Shown here piece after piece: positions 5,870 to 11,866 of a stretch of 35,126 bases of DNA. Each line of letters opens with the position of its first letter. The stretch's first letter is position 1. The notes under the pieces were generated by a model, which saw nothing but the letters and a program-made list of their open reading frames with translations, did no database searches and was not told the DNA's origin. Source of the stretch: a virus; IMG/VR virus record IMGVR_UViG_3300015360_000114, positions 1-35,126 of that record; one strand, given 5' to 3'. A program made the position numbers and the translations under genes.

Positions 5870-6288
5870 TTTTCCTCATTTGTAGTTAAAAAATCAATTA
5901 CGTTTTCTATATGTTGTTTCATATACCGCAGATCGTAAATGTCGTGCTTTCCATCATTAAAAATGTGTTGGAAGTCGTCACCCATACGATACCAGCCCCC
6001 ATCAAATTTTGCTTTTAAGTTTAGTGGTAGCCAAAAATCGAGAAACTCCTGCGAGTGTTTGCGATAATATGTTTGCCCACAATTCCACGGAGCATTATTA
6101 ATTTTGGCCTTAAACTCCTCGTGTTGCACTTCGGATAATAAAATATAAGTTGCCCACGCCTTGTCGTATTCCATGTGCGGCGACGGGGTGCGCACTGTGC
6201 AGGCTATTAAATATTTAATCCCATTGTGTTCGCCTGGCCATTCTATGAGAGCGTCAAGAAGCTCTTCGTCAGTAAATAGAGTTTTCAT
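5866..6288 (-). CDS. Hypothetical protein
   Basis: 140 aa, soluble, rich in aromatic residues (WPGEHNGIKYL, APWNCGQTYYRKH, FLDFWLPLNLKAKFDGGWYR). ATG 6288 overlaps the upstream stop (ATGA) and its own stop overlaps the downstream start. No family recognised. Codon use and coupling mark it as a genuine member of this accessory operon. Confidence 0.6.
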   Translation of the reverse strand: MKTLFTDEELLDALIEWPGEHNGIKYLIACTVRTPSPHMEYDKAWATYILLSEVQHEEFKAKINNAPWNCGQTYYRKHSQEFLDFWLPLNLKAKFDGGWYRMGDDFQHIFNDGKHDIYDLRYMKQHIENVIDFLTTNEEK

Positions 6289-6548
6289 TTTCTTGCTCTT
6301 TCTTGTTGTCGGTCATACAGCCTTTCCAGCTTCGCATGCATCTCGAGCTTGCTTTCCAGCTCTGCGCGTAGCGCAGCCAGGATAGCCTCGTGCTCCCGCG
6401 TTGAGATGTATTCACTCCAAACCCCATTCGGTGGAAACGAAAAGTGATTTGCTATTATTACTTGAACGCCGTAGGAGGATTTCTTATAGTAATCTTCGAT
6501 TTGATTAAACTTGATGAAAACTTTTTCCGGCAATTTTTTATCTGTCAT
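6285..6548 (-). CDS. Hypothetical protein
   Basis: 87 aa. It begins MTDKKLPEKVFIKFNQIEDYY and has a helical second half (HEAILAALRAELESKLEMHAKLERL), probably a coiled coil. A GGGGAAGTTAA ribosome binding site precedes ATG 6548. The start overlaps the stop of the Ala-rich gene above, the end overlaps the next gene. Function unknown. Confidence 0.6.
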   Translation of the reverse strand: MTDKKLPEKVFIKFNQIEDYYKKSSYGVQVIIANHFSFPPNGVWSEYISTREHEAILAALRAELESKLEMHAKLERLYDRQQERARK

Positions 6549-7075
6549 TTAACTTCCCCTGTTTCAATTCCCGCTGTGATCATCTCGCGCAGCCTGTTTT
6601 CTTGCGCATCCATCGCGGCATCCCACGCAGCACTTGCATCATCACTCGCAGCCCATAACGCAGCCTTCGCGGCATCATTCGCCGCATCCCTCGCATCCCA
6701 CGCCGTAGCCCATAACGCAGCTTTCGCAGCCTTCGGCGCATCCCACGATGCAGCCCTCGCCGCATCATTTGCCGCCCACAATTCGGCCCTAGTTACGGTT
6801 CCGTTTGCAAATGCTTCGGCTACGTCAAGCGCCCTTATGCTTCTCTCATCCTGCATTAAATGCTGCACCTGCCGGGCACACCACACAGCATAAAGGCGGA
6901 TGAATTTCTCAGAGAAAAAACCAGCGTACATTAACATCCAAAGCCGATCAGGAAACGGAGCAGCTTTCACGTCTAAAATATCAAGCGCGGTTCCGCACCA
7001 GGTTTCCGATAAATACCGGCCCGGATCGTAGCATGGACCAAGTTTTCGTAAATCACTTAGAGTGAATTGTTTCAT
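6545..7075 (-). CDS. Phage protein with Ala-rich repeat domain
   Basis: 176 aa. The N-terminal about 95 residues are globular (TLSDLRKLGPCYDPGRYL, FPDRLWMLMYA, FIRLYAVWCARQVQHLM, RALDVAEAFANG). Residues about 100-160 are degenerate repeats around AAWDA/AAKAALWA, an alanine-rich helical tract with regularly placed Trp and Asp. It closes with ENRLREMI. The layout is familiar from phage proteins of unknown function. AAGGATTTTAT precedes ATG 7075. Confidence 0.65.
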   Translation of the reverse strand: MKQFTLSDLRKLGPCYDPGRYLSETWCGTALDILDVKAAPFPDRLWMLMYAGFFSEKFIRLYAVWCARQVQHLMQDERSIRALDVAEAFANGTVTRAELWAANDAARAASWDAPKAAKAALWATAWDARDAANDAAKAALWAASDDASAAWDAAMDAQENRLREMITAGIETGEVK

Positions 7076-7341
7076 ATAAAATCCTTAGCCATCTCCGCTG
7101 CGAATAAAAGCATCAAACATCTTTGGCCTTGTGTTTTATTATTGTGAGTTCGCTTATTCCATAACCCCATAGCCTCGTGTTTTCGCGGCTCAAATACGGC
7201 TTTATAGTAAAAAATCACACAGCTTATATCTTTATAATTGGTGGCCATGATTATTGCGCAGCAGGAATAATGATAAACAGCCTTATTTTCTAAAACTAAA
7301 CTTGCTGCCTCTCTAAAGGCTTTTTCGTATTCTTTTCTCAT
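7072..7341 (-). CDS. Hypothetical protein
   Basis: 89 aa, starting MRKEYEKAFREAASL. Four cysteines (SCCA, SCVIF, RCLM) and a basic middle (EPRKHEAMGLWNKRTHNN). I chose ATG 7341 because AAAGGA lies four bases upstream, rather than the ATG five codons earlier, which lacks one. Its stop overlaps the start of the Ala-rich gene. No family recognised. Confidence 0.5.
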   Translation of the reverse strand: MRKEYEKAFREAASLVLENKAVYHYSCCAIIMATNYKDISCVIFYYKAVFEPRKHEAMGLWNKRTHNNKTQGQRCLMLLFAAEMAKDFI

Positions 7342-7403
7342 AAATTCCTTTGGCATTATTCATGCACATATTGCTTTATAATCGGCAGAAGCGATCAAGG
7401 GAT

Positions 7404-7649
7404 TCACGATACGGATATCCCCTTCTTCGCTGAGCCCCATTGGGGAGATATGCCCACTAGTTTAGTTTTAAGGCATGGCTTTGGTTTATCTAATAGCGCT
7501 TGTCCATCAAACCTCACCATACAAACTTTATGTTTTATCTCTTCGATAACGCCTAAATAGTCCCTGGATTTATATCTATTGTTGTCTTTATTTTTAATAG
7601 AATAATTATTCACTTTGTATGAAACCCTTTGGCCTATTGTAAATTCCAT
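7404..7649 (-). CDS. Hypothetical small protein with an SH3-like start
   Basis: 81 aa from MEFTIGQRVSYKVNN. The opening G-Q-R-V-x-Y followed by YLGVIEEIKHKVCMVRFDG suggests a KOW/SH3-like beta-barrel, as in many small nucleic-acid-associated phage proteins. The open frame extends to a TTG at 7682, but no start there has a ribosome binding site either. Stop near 7404. Confidence 0.45.
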   Translation of the reverse strand: MEFTIGQRVSYKVNNYSIKNKDNNRYKSRDYLGVIEEIKHKVCMVRFDGQALLDKPKPCLKTKLVGISPQWGSAKKGISVS

Positions 7650-7685
7650 AACTTTTTTATACAGCACATTAAAACGAAACAATAG

Positions 7686-7961
7686 TTAATTAATTTTAAC
7701 GCCTTTTAATTGATTAATTATCTCTGACGCATACTTATCGGATATTTTCTCAGACTTAATTGTTTCTTGAGAAGGAATCATTTCATAGCGAAAATCATCA
7801 CGCTTGGCATTCCATAAAAAAGCGAACTCATCAAGGGATAGGTTTTTATCTTTTAACCAACTAAATTCTTCTGGGGAAAAAGTTACAGTGTTTTCTTTAA
7901 ATGGTGCGGGAATTCCAATATGAAATAATAACCCTGCCTTACTCTTATAAGTTCTATTCAT
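7686..7961 (-). CDS. Hypothetical protein
   Basis: 91 aa. It has a Phe-rich middle (FSPEEFSWLKDKNLSLDEFAFLWNAKRDDFRYEM) and a Lys/Glu-rich C-terminus. It is the first gene after the 700-bp noncoding region, and no good ribosome binding site precedes ATG 7961. Function unknown. Confidence 0.5.
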   Translation of the reverse strand: MNRTYKSKAGLLFHIGIPAPFKENTVTFSPEEFSWLKDKNLSLDEFAFLWNAKRDDFRYEMIPSQETIKSEKISDKYASEIINQLKGVKIN

Positions 7962-8089
7962 AGTTATTTATTCTAATTCAAAGAACTGAGTTCCATCTTT
8001 CTCAGTAATCCTAGTTATGAATTATTTGTTTTCTCTACTCAGGATCTTTAGATCAATACTTGGTAATCTTTTGAGTTCTGTTTTTTTTT

Positions 8090-8125
8090 AGTTCAGAGAT
8101 CATACTCCAGTTCAGAGATTATAAT
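8090..8125 (+). promoter_or_regulatory. Two direct repeats overlapping a TATAAT box
   Basis: AGTTCAGAGAT occurs at 8090-8100 and 8109-8119, 19 bp apart (near two helical turns), and is extended to 14 of 15 matching bases. The second copy runs directly into TATAAT at 8120-8125, a perfect -10 hexamer. No good -35 is present, so an activator or a repressor bound to the repeats is plausible. The -10 is nearly palindromic and could also act leftward. Confidence 0.4.
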
Positions 8126-8155
8126 ACCCTACCGAATTACTTCCTTGAGTGAGCG

Positions 8156-8186
8156 AAGCAGAGCCTAATAAGGCTGCTTTTTATTT
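8156..8186 (+). terminator. Plus-strand intrinsic terminator-like hairpin
   Basis: AAGCAG-ag-CC, loop taataa, GG-CTGCTT, followed by TTTATTT. Eight pairs with a two-base bulge and a U-rich tail. It is oriented to stop plus-strand transcription, opposite to the phage operons. Confidence 0.55.
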
Positions 8187-8507
8187 CTACATAAGACTTC
8201 TTGGTTGAGAGGCTTATAGCTCATTAGTGTGGAGCCTTCCCGTTCTCGCTTAAATCTTGAACCCAGACTATCCCCAGCGTCTTATTGCCAAGTAGATCCC
8301 TGCACCAGTGCCAGTCCGGATTGCTGCAGAAACGTATAATCTAAATGTCCTTGCATCACTTCCTCTCGGTCGCTTTGCTTTCACCTGTTAATCTCATAGC
8401 GCAATTAGATGCCTATTCGTGTGCTACTACTCTTTCGAGCAGGATACCGCCAAGCAGTACAGCCACCTCATTATCTCTAATGAAGAGATGGCCTTTAGGA
8501 AGTTAAC

Positions 8508-8549
8508 AGCTCCCCCAGTGCGATTTTTTGATTGTTTATGAGCTTTTTT
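8508..8549 (+). terminator. Plus-strand weak terminator-like hairpin
   Basis: AGCTC (8508-8512) pairs with GAGCT (8540-8544) across a long loop and is followed by a run of T. Weak because the stem is five pairs with a 27-base loop. Confidence 0.3.
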
Positions 8550-8624
8550 GATGTATGCTCTTAGACAATCTTTTGTCGCAAACGAAGACTATCTTATCCT
8601 TTTAGATTAATAAAGAGGAATTTT

Positions 8625-8665
8625 AATGCCGGTCGGAAATAAACCTCTGGCCGGTATTTTTATTT
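8625..8665 (+). terminator. Plus-strand terminator-like hairpin overlapping the ERF stop
   Basis: AATGCCGG (8625-8632) pairs with CCGGTATT (8651-8658), one G-T pair, followed by TTTATTT. It overlaps the end of the convergent erf-like gene and is a plausible 3' end for a plus-strand RNA from the region. Confidence 0.5.
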
Positions 8666-9328
8666 GCCGTTTTGAATCCAATCAATCAATTCCTCATACT
8701 GCTGCATATTTAAATATTGGGACGATTTAACCCCCAAAACATGAAGCCTGGCTTTAATTACATCACTGGGCATTCCAACTGATTCACTAATTGCGAATAA
8801 CCGCTTTAGCTGCGCCTCCGTAACGAGTTTAGATGCTTTGCCGGTCACACCATCATACCTATTAATATTTATTGAACCTGGTGGATTGTGGTGGCTAGAT
8901 TGTGGCTCGTGATTCTGATACTCGGTGTCTTTTTCATCCTCGGTTGGAATACAAAATAACTCAAGTAATGCATACTTAAGCGCCGCGCTCATCGCTTTAT
9001 TTGCGCTTTTATCAGATGTATCCATAGCCTCGCCAACGGTTGAAACTTCAACAGAAGATCCATCCTCGGCGTAAAACGTGTAAAGCATCTTTAAAACTGT
9101 AATAGTTAACGCACCGCCTGATTTTGATTGTCTTTCTTCCCGAGTTATTTCTAAAACCTTGGGAGTAAAAAAAACGCCATGCTCAGATAATAAACCTTGT
9201 AACGCCGAGGTTAAATCATCAATGCCTCGAAATTTATAGTTGATCCCTGCGCCTTGGCGGTTTTTCTCAACCGCGCCGACCTTGCACATTATTTTTGGTA
9301 TCTGTTTATAAATTAATCCTTCACTCAT
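8660..9328 (-). CDS. erf: ERF-family single-strand annealing protein
   Basis: 222 aa. It matches the ERF superfamily of phage recombinases, which anneal complementary single strands. Residues about 27-55 carry INYKFRGIDDLTSALQGLL, then HGVFFTPKV, and the hallmark VGEAMDTSDKSANKAMSAALKYALLE run near 100-125, followed by FCIPT. The C-terminal region after 150 is a linker and a small helical part with SVGMPSDVI. It probably works with the 3'-5' exonuclease, RusA-like resolvase and HNH protein nearby in recombination-dependent replication or repair. ATG 9328 has AGGGG upstream and overlaps the previous stop. Confidence 0.9.
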   Translation of the reverse strand: MSEGLIYKQIPKIMCKVGAVEKNRQGAGINYKFRGIDDLTSALQGLLSEHGVFFTPKVLEITREERQSKSGGALTITVLKMLYTFYAEDGSSVEVSTVGEAMDTSDKSANKAMSAALKYALLELFCIPTEDEKDTEYQNHEPQSSHHNPPGSININRYDGVTGKASKLVTEAQLKRLFAISESVGMPSDVIKARLHVLGVKSSQYLNMQQYEELIDWIQNGK

Positions 9329-9543
9329 TTTTTGCCCCTAGTTTTATTATTTGTTTTAATTTTATCCGCCAATGCATACGCCCATCTAGTCGTTATATCA
9401 ACCCAATCAAGCACATTATTTATCGGCATTCCATTTTTTCGCATAACTTCATGCTTGCAAACCTCACACCCAATAGGGGCGTCAAAGTTTTTCCAGTAAA
9501 TTAAATTATCTGTATGCGAGCAAAACGGGCAGCGCGGAATCAT
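9325..9543 (-). CDS. Small zinc-ribbon protein (Lar-like)
   Basis: 72 aa. Two CxxC knuckles (CPFC at 5-8 and CEVC near 26) make a likely zinc ribbon, followed by VMRKNG and a helix ending NNKTRGKK. The N-terminus IPRCPFCSH resembles the Lar/restriction-alleviation-like zinc ribbons of phages, but anti-restriction function is not shown. AAAGGA precedes ATG 9543; the start and stop overlap both neighbours. Confidence 0.6.
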   Translation of the reverse strand: MIPRCPFCSHTDNLIYWKNFDAPIGCEVCKHEVMRKNGMPINNVLDWVDITTRWAYALADKIKTNNKTRGKK

Positions 9544-9815
9544 TCCAATCCTTTCAACAGCGTTTTAATTTTTAACTTAATATCAATTAATAATTCATTA
9601 TCCAGTCTATCTAAAACCTCATTTGCGGATATCAATAGGGCAAGCATTTCCTTTGAAGCCGAAAATATCTTAGCGTTATTAAGTCGCTCTAAAGTTCGCT
9701 GATCAAAATCAGCTAAATACCTTCCGCCAACCCCGTGAGCCAATATTATTCCCGCGTCTGTAAAAACGACTTCACCCTTAGAACCCCATTTACCAGGTGT
9801 TAATTTTTCTTGCAC
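9540..9815 (-). CDS. Conserved phage hypothetical protein
   Basis: 91 aa. LTPGKWGSKGEVVFTDAGIILAH, LNNAKIFSASKEMLALL and a helical end form a pattern (TPGxW ... NAxLIAAApELL) common in phage genomes without known function. GTG start with GGAGGAG five bases upstream, inside the end of the 52-aa gene. The stop overlaps the zinc-ribbon gene. Confidence 0.7.
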   Translation of the reverse strand: MQEKLTPGKWGSKGEVVFTDAGIILAHGVGGRYLADFDQRTLERLNNAKIFSASKEMLALLISANEVLDRLDNELLIDIKLKIKTLLKGLE

Positions 9816-9958
9816 TTTTTCTCCTCCGAAAGAATATAAGCATCAAGCATTATATTGATTAAATGCGGCCATTTAATACCGCTCTTTTTCCGTAGTTTAT
9901 TAGCTAAATCCATCTTTGATTTAATTACACCTCTCACTGCCAACTGTGCTGTTTTCAT
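9800..9958 (-). CDS. Small basic helical protein
   Basis: 52 aa: MKTAQLAVRGVIKSKMDLANKL followed by RKKSGIKWPHLINIMLDAYIL and a Lys-rich tail. The helix-turn-helix-like spacing (SKMDLANKLRKKSGIKWPHLINIML) could be a small DNA-binding or ribbon-helix-helix-like regulator, but this is only suggestive. GGAGG lies nine bases before ATG 9958. Its end contains the next gene's ribosome binding site. Confidence 0.6.
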   Translation of the reverse strand: MKTAQLAVRGVIKSKMDLANKLRKKSGIKWPHLINIMLDAYILSEEKKCKKN

Positions 9959-10005
9959 TTCATTTTTCCTCCCCAGTTTTTTTGTATAATCATTTCCATT
10001 TAGTT

Positions 10006-10230
10006 TTAGTTTTCATTTTCTCTCTTTAGTGCGGACGTAATTAATTTCATGAATCGATCATGCAACAAATCAAATTGAGCATCGCATTCCCGCTTCTCAC
10101 GCTCAGTCATATTGGCGCACTCATCGGAGTGGCGTTCATCGTAGCCGACCGTTGTAGCGTGGATATCATTTACGAGCTTATTTAATACCCACTGTTTCGG
10201 CGAAACTTTTTTACCGTTGTGCTTAATCAT
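10006..10230 (-). CDS. Hypothetical protein
   Basis: 74 aa: MIKHNGKKVSPKQWVLNKLVNDIH, then an acidic-basic helical half (NMTEREKRECDAQFDLLHDRF). ATG 10230 overlaps the stop of the pentapeptide gene (ATGA). Function unknown. Confidence 0.6.
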   Translation of the reverse strand: MIKHNGKKVSPKQWVLNKLVNDIHATTVGYDERHSDECANMTEREKRECDAQFDLLHDRFMKLITSALKRENEN

Positions 10231-10904
10231 TTTATCGCCCGCTCCTTCGCCTCTTCCAATGCCTTAAACGCCTTTATATACTCCAAACGTTTTTTGTTCT
10301 CTTTTTTACCCGCATCCCTCGCCGCGATTTCCGCCGCTTCCACCGCCTCCAACGCAGCATCCCACGCCTCCAACCTCGCGGCAGCCCGCGCCTCCAACGT
10401 ATCATCCGCTTTAGCCTTTTTAATTTCTTCACGTTTTGTCATTTTCATTTTGCATTCCTCCTCATTTTTTTCAGCCAAAATAGTTCCGGAAATATTTACC
10501 CCGTCTAGGTCAACGCCGCTCAGGTCAGCATCAGATAGGTTCGCGTCGCGCAGGTTTGCGCCCAGCAGGTTTGCACCCCGCAGGTTTGCACCCCGCAGGT
10601 CTGCACAACTAAGGTCGGCGCCACGCAGGTTTGCGTCAGTCAGGTCGGCGTCGCTCAGGTTTGCGCCCCGCAGGTACGCGTCGCGCAGGTCGGCACCCGA
10701 TAGGTCTGCACTAGGCAGGCTTGCGCCACTCAGGTACGCGTCGCGCAGGTCGGCATCAGGTAGGTCTGCACAAATAAGGTTTGCGCCCCGCAGGTACGCG
10801 TCGCGCAGGTCTGCGCTAGACAGATCGGCCTTTTTGCCAGCATCATTTTCACTCAAAAACAAAGCGTGTAACTCTAAGATTTTATCCAATTCTAGTTTTT
10901 TCAT
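10227..10904 (-). CDS. Pentapeptide-repeat protein with Ala-rich C-terminal module
   Basis: 225 aa. Residues about 25-140 are some two dozen A(D/N)LxxA pentapeptide repeats (ADLRD AYLRG ANL and variants), which fold as a right-handed quadrilateral beta-helix. Known members such as MfpA and Qnr mimic DNA and bind gyrase; whether this one does is unknown. Residues after about 152 switch to a charged Ala-rich helix (ARLEAWDAALEAVEAAEIAA). Between the parts, the frame contains GAGGAGG eight bases before an ATG at 10448, so a separate 73-aa product is possible and two genes may have fused. ATG 10904 follows the shared leader TTCACACGGAGATAAA. Confidence 0.85.
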   Translation of the reverse strand: MKKLELDKILELHALFLSENDAGKKADLSSADLRDAYLRGANLICADLPDADLRDAYLSGASLPSADLSGADLRDAYLRGANLSDADLTDANLRGADLSCADLRGANLRGANLLGANLRDANLSDADLSGVDLDGVNISGTILAEKNEEECKMKMTKREEIKKAKADDTLEARAAARLEAWDAALEAVEAAEIAARDAGKKENKKRLEYIKAFKALEEAKERAIK

Positions 10905-10909
10905 ATGTT

Positions 10910-10925
10910 TTTATCTCCGTGTGAA
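10910..10925 (-). promoter_or_regulatory. 16-bp leader box, copy 2
   Basis: TTCACACGGAGATAAA on the minus strand, containing the GGAG ribosome binding site of the pentapeptide gene. The same 16 bases occur at 11702-11717 before another gene. Confidence 0.7.
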
Positions 10926-10933
10926 TGGTTTAT

Positions 10934-11461
10934 TTATTCTACGACAGACGAGTCGCCGGATACCCGAGCATTGCCGGATACCCGAGCATAGCCGAGCACA
11001 TGCGCATTGCCGGACACATGAGCATCGCCATACACCTGCGCGTCGCCGGACACCCATGCATAGCCGAGCACGCGAGCATTACCGAACACCTGAGCATTGC
11101 CGGACACGTGAGCATTGCCGAGCACATGCGCATTGCCGGACACATGAGCATCGCTATACACCCGAGCATAGCCGGACACCCATGCATAGCCGAGCACGCG
11201 AGCATTACCGAACACCTGCGCATTGCCCGCCACCCGCGCATCGCCATACACCTGCGCATTGCCGTACACGTGAGCATTTCCATACACCTGCGCATTGTCC
11301 GCAATCCACGCATTGCCTGTGAGGTTAGATTTACTTTCTACCCAGCCTCCACGGTCCCCTGCTTTAACGCCATTTTGTGGAAGGTCTATTAGAGCCTCAA
11401 TGCGGTGGAGCGTAGTTGTTCCACAAATTTTTGTTTCGCTGATTAGTTTGAAATGTTTCAT
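10934..11461 (-). CDS. Left-handed beta-helix (hexapeptide-like repeat) phage protein
   Basis: 175 aa. The N-terminal head (KHFKLISETKICGTTTLHRIEAL, GVKAGDRGGWVES) is followed from about residue 45 by about twenty hexapeptide-like units of the form GNAxVxG/SGDAxVYG. This matches a phage family with a conserved RIEAL/GGWVE head and (D/N)A(R/H/Q)V repeats, predicted to form a left-handed beta-helix. Role unknown. It lies directly upstream of the pentapeptide gene, so two different beta-solenoid proteins are made in tandem. ATG 11461 overlaps the previous stop. The DNA repeats here are codon-level, not CRISPR. Confidence 0.85.
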   Translation of the reverse strand: MKHFKLISETKICGTTTLHRIEALIDLPQNGVKAGDRGGWVESKSNLTGNAWIADNAQVYGNAHVYGNAQVYGDARVAGNAQVFGNARVLGYAWVSGYARVYSDAHVSGNAHVLGNAHVSGNAQVFGNARVLGYAWVSGDAQVYGDAHVSGNAHVLGYARVSGNARVSGDSSVVE

Positions 11462-11760
11462 CTTATCGCCCGCTCAGCTTCCCATTCGGCATTCCCTTCG
11501 ATCAGATCGTAGAATTCAACCCGATTATCAAAGTGCCCGATCGTGACTGAGCAGTTTGAATCAAGCCAGCGAGCGGCGTGGTGGCTGTTATTATTGTATG
11601 GATCTCTGCCTATATATCTTAAGCCGTTTTCTTCGCACAATTTTTCTGCCTCTTCGCTGTTCACTTCTTCATAGTGAGCTTCATCTAAATTTTCCATAGT
11701 GTTTATCTCCGTGTGAAACGGGGCTTTCGCCCCGGTTTGGCCGATGTATAAGTTTTTCAT
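11458..11760 (-). CDS. Hypothetical acidic protein, two possible starts
   Basis: 100 aa from ATG 11760 (AGAGG seven bases upstream), or 79 aa from ATG 11697 (GGAG nine bases upstream), beginning MENLDEAHYEEVNSEEAEKL. The first 20 residues are encoded across a perfect CGGGGC-GAAA-GCCCCG hairpin (11722-11737), which suggests they are a leader and the shorter form is the conserved one. The later part has NSHHAARWLDSNC and VEFYDLIEGNAEWEAERAI. Function unknown. Confidence 0.6.
   Translation of the reverse strand: MKNLYIGQTGAKAPFHTEINTMENLDEAHYEEVNSEEAEKLCEENGLRYIGRDPYNNNSHHAARWLDSNCSVTIGHFDNRVEFYDLIEGNAEWEAERAIR
11702..11737 (-). promoter_or_regulatory. GAAA-tetraloop hairpin plus leader box, copy 1
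   Basis: On the minus strand, CGGGGC-GAAA-GCCCCG (six G-C-rich pairs, GNRA loop, 11722-11737) is followed by TTTCACACGGAGATAAAC, whose 16-base core repeats at 10910-10925. The hairpin lies a few bases before the ribosome binding site of the shorter start, so it could modulate translation or act as an attenuator. Confidence 0.55.
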
Positions 11761-11801
11761 TTTCATTCCTCTTATTTGTTAAATAGATAATACTACTAAA
11801 T

Positions 11802-11817
11802 ACTAGCAAATGCTAGT
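11802..11817. promoter_or_regulatory. Perfect 16-bp palindrome, candidate operator
   Basis: ACTAGCA-AA-TGCTAGT in the AT-rich gap (11767-11866) between the exonuclease stop and the next gene. The gap also holds a TATTAT -10-like box downstream on the minus strand. Position and perfect symmetry suit a dimeric repressor site controlling the 11.8-8.7 kb gene block. Confidence 0.45.
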
Positions 11818-11866
11818 TAATAAGCGCATAAATCGGGCTAAGTCGTATTAAGATTGTTAAGGAATG

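Larger units (their letters stand above)
7962..8666. ncRNA. Gene-free, hairpin-dense region; candidate large structured RNA and control region
   Basis: The only long stretch without a convincing gene. Hairpins by eye: ACTGAG/CTCAGT (7985-8006); a bulged ATAAG-CTTCT/AGAGG-CTTAT stem (8191-8217); GCATC/GATGC (8353-8412) enclosing TTAAT/ATTAG; CT-CTC/GAG-AG with a TTTC loop (8427-8442); ATCTCT/AGAGAT (8473-8489) flanked by GCCA/TGGC; and three hairpins followed by T-runs on the plus strand (listed separately). G-T pairs in several stems favour a plus-strand RNA, for instance from the TATAAT at 8120-8125 to the terminator at 8625-8665 (about 540 nt). The minus strand instead gives a GAAA tetraloop at 8433-8436. 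Phages carry large ornate RNAs of similar size (ROOL, GOLLD); I cannot match this one to either. Confidence 0.4.

Noticed and set aside
7983-8530. Small minus-strand ORFs (13, 24 and 19 codons) in the gene-free region
   Set aside because: Very short, no shared features and no good ribosome sites except chance purine runs.
8627-8731. Plus-strand 34-codon ORF with AAAGAGGAA upstream
   Set aside because: Antisense to the conserved erf-like C-terminus and inside a terminator-like hairpin; no protein features.
10499-10840. Regular repeats at about 15-30 bp resembling a CRISPR or satellite array
   Set aside because: They are codon-level repeats of pentapeptides on the minus strand with changing bases and no spacers.
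10940-11310. Dense near-repeats and several long open frames on both strands
   Set aside because: Explained by the hexapeptide-repeat protein on the minus strand; the other frames are mirror products of the repeated codons.
10219-11322. A 367-codon plus-strand open frame
   Set aside because: Low-complexity Ala/Ser/Arg/His product, antisense to two clear repeat genes, so a shadow frame.
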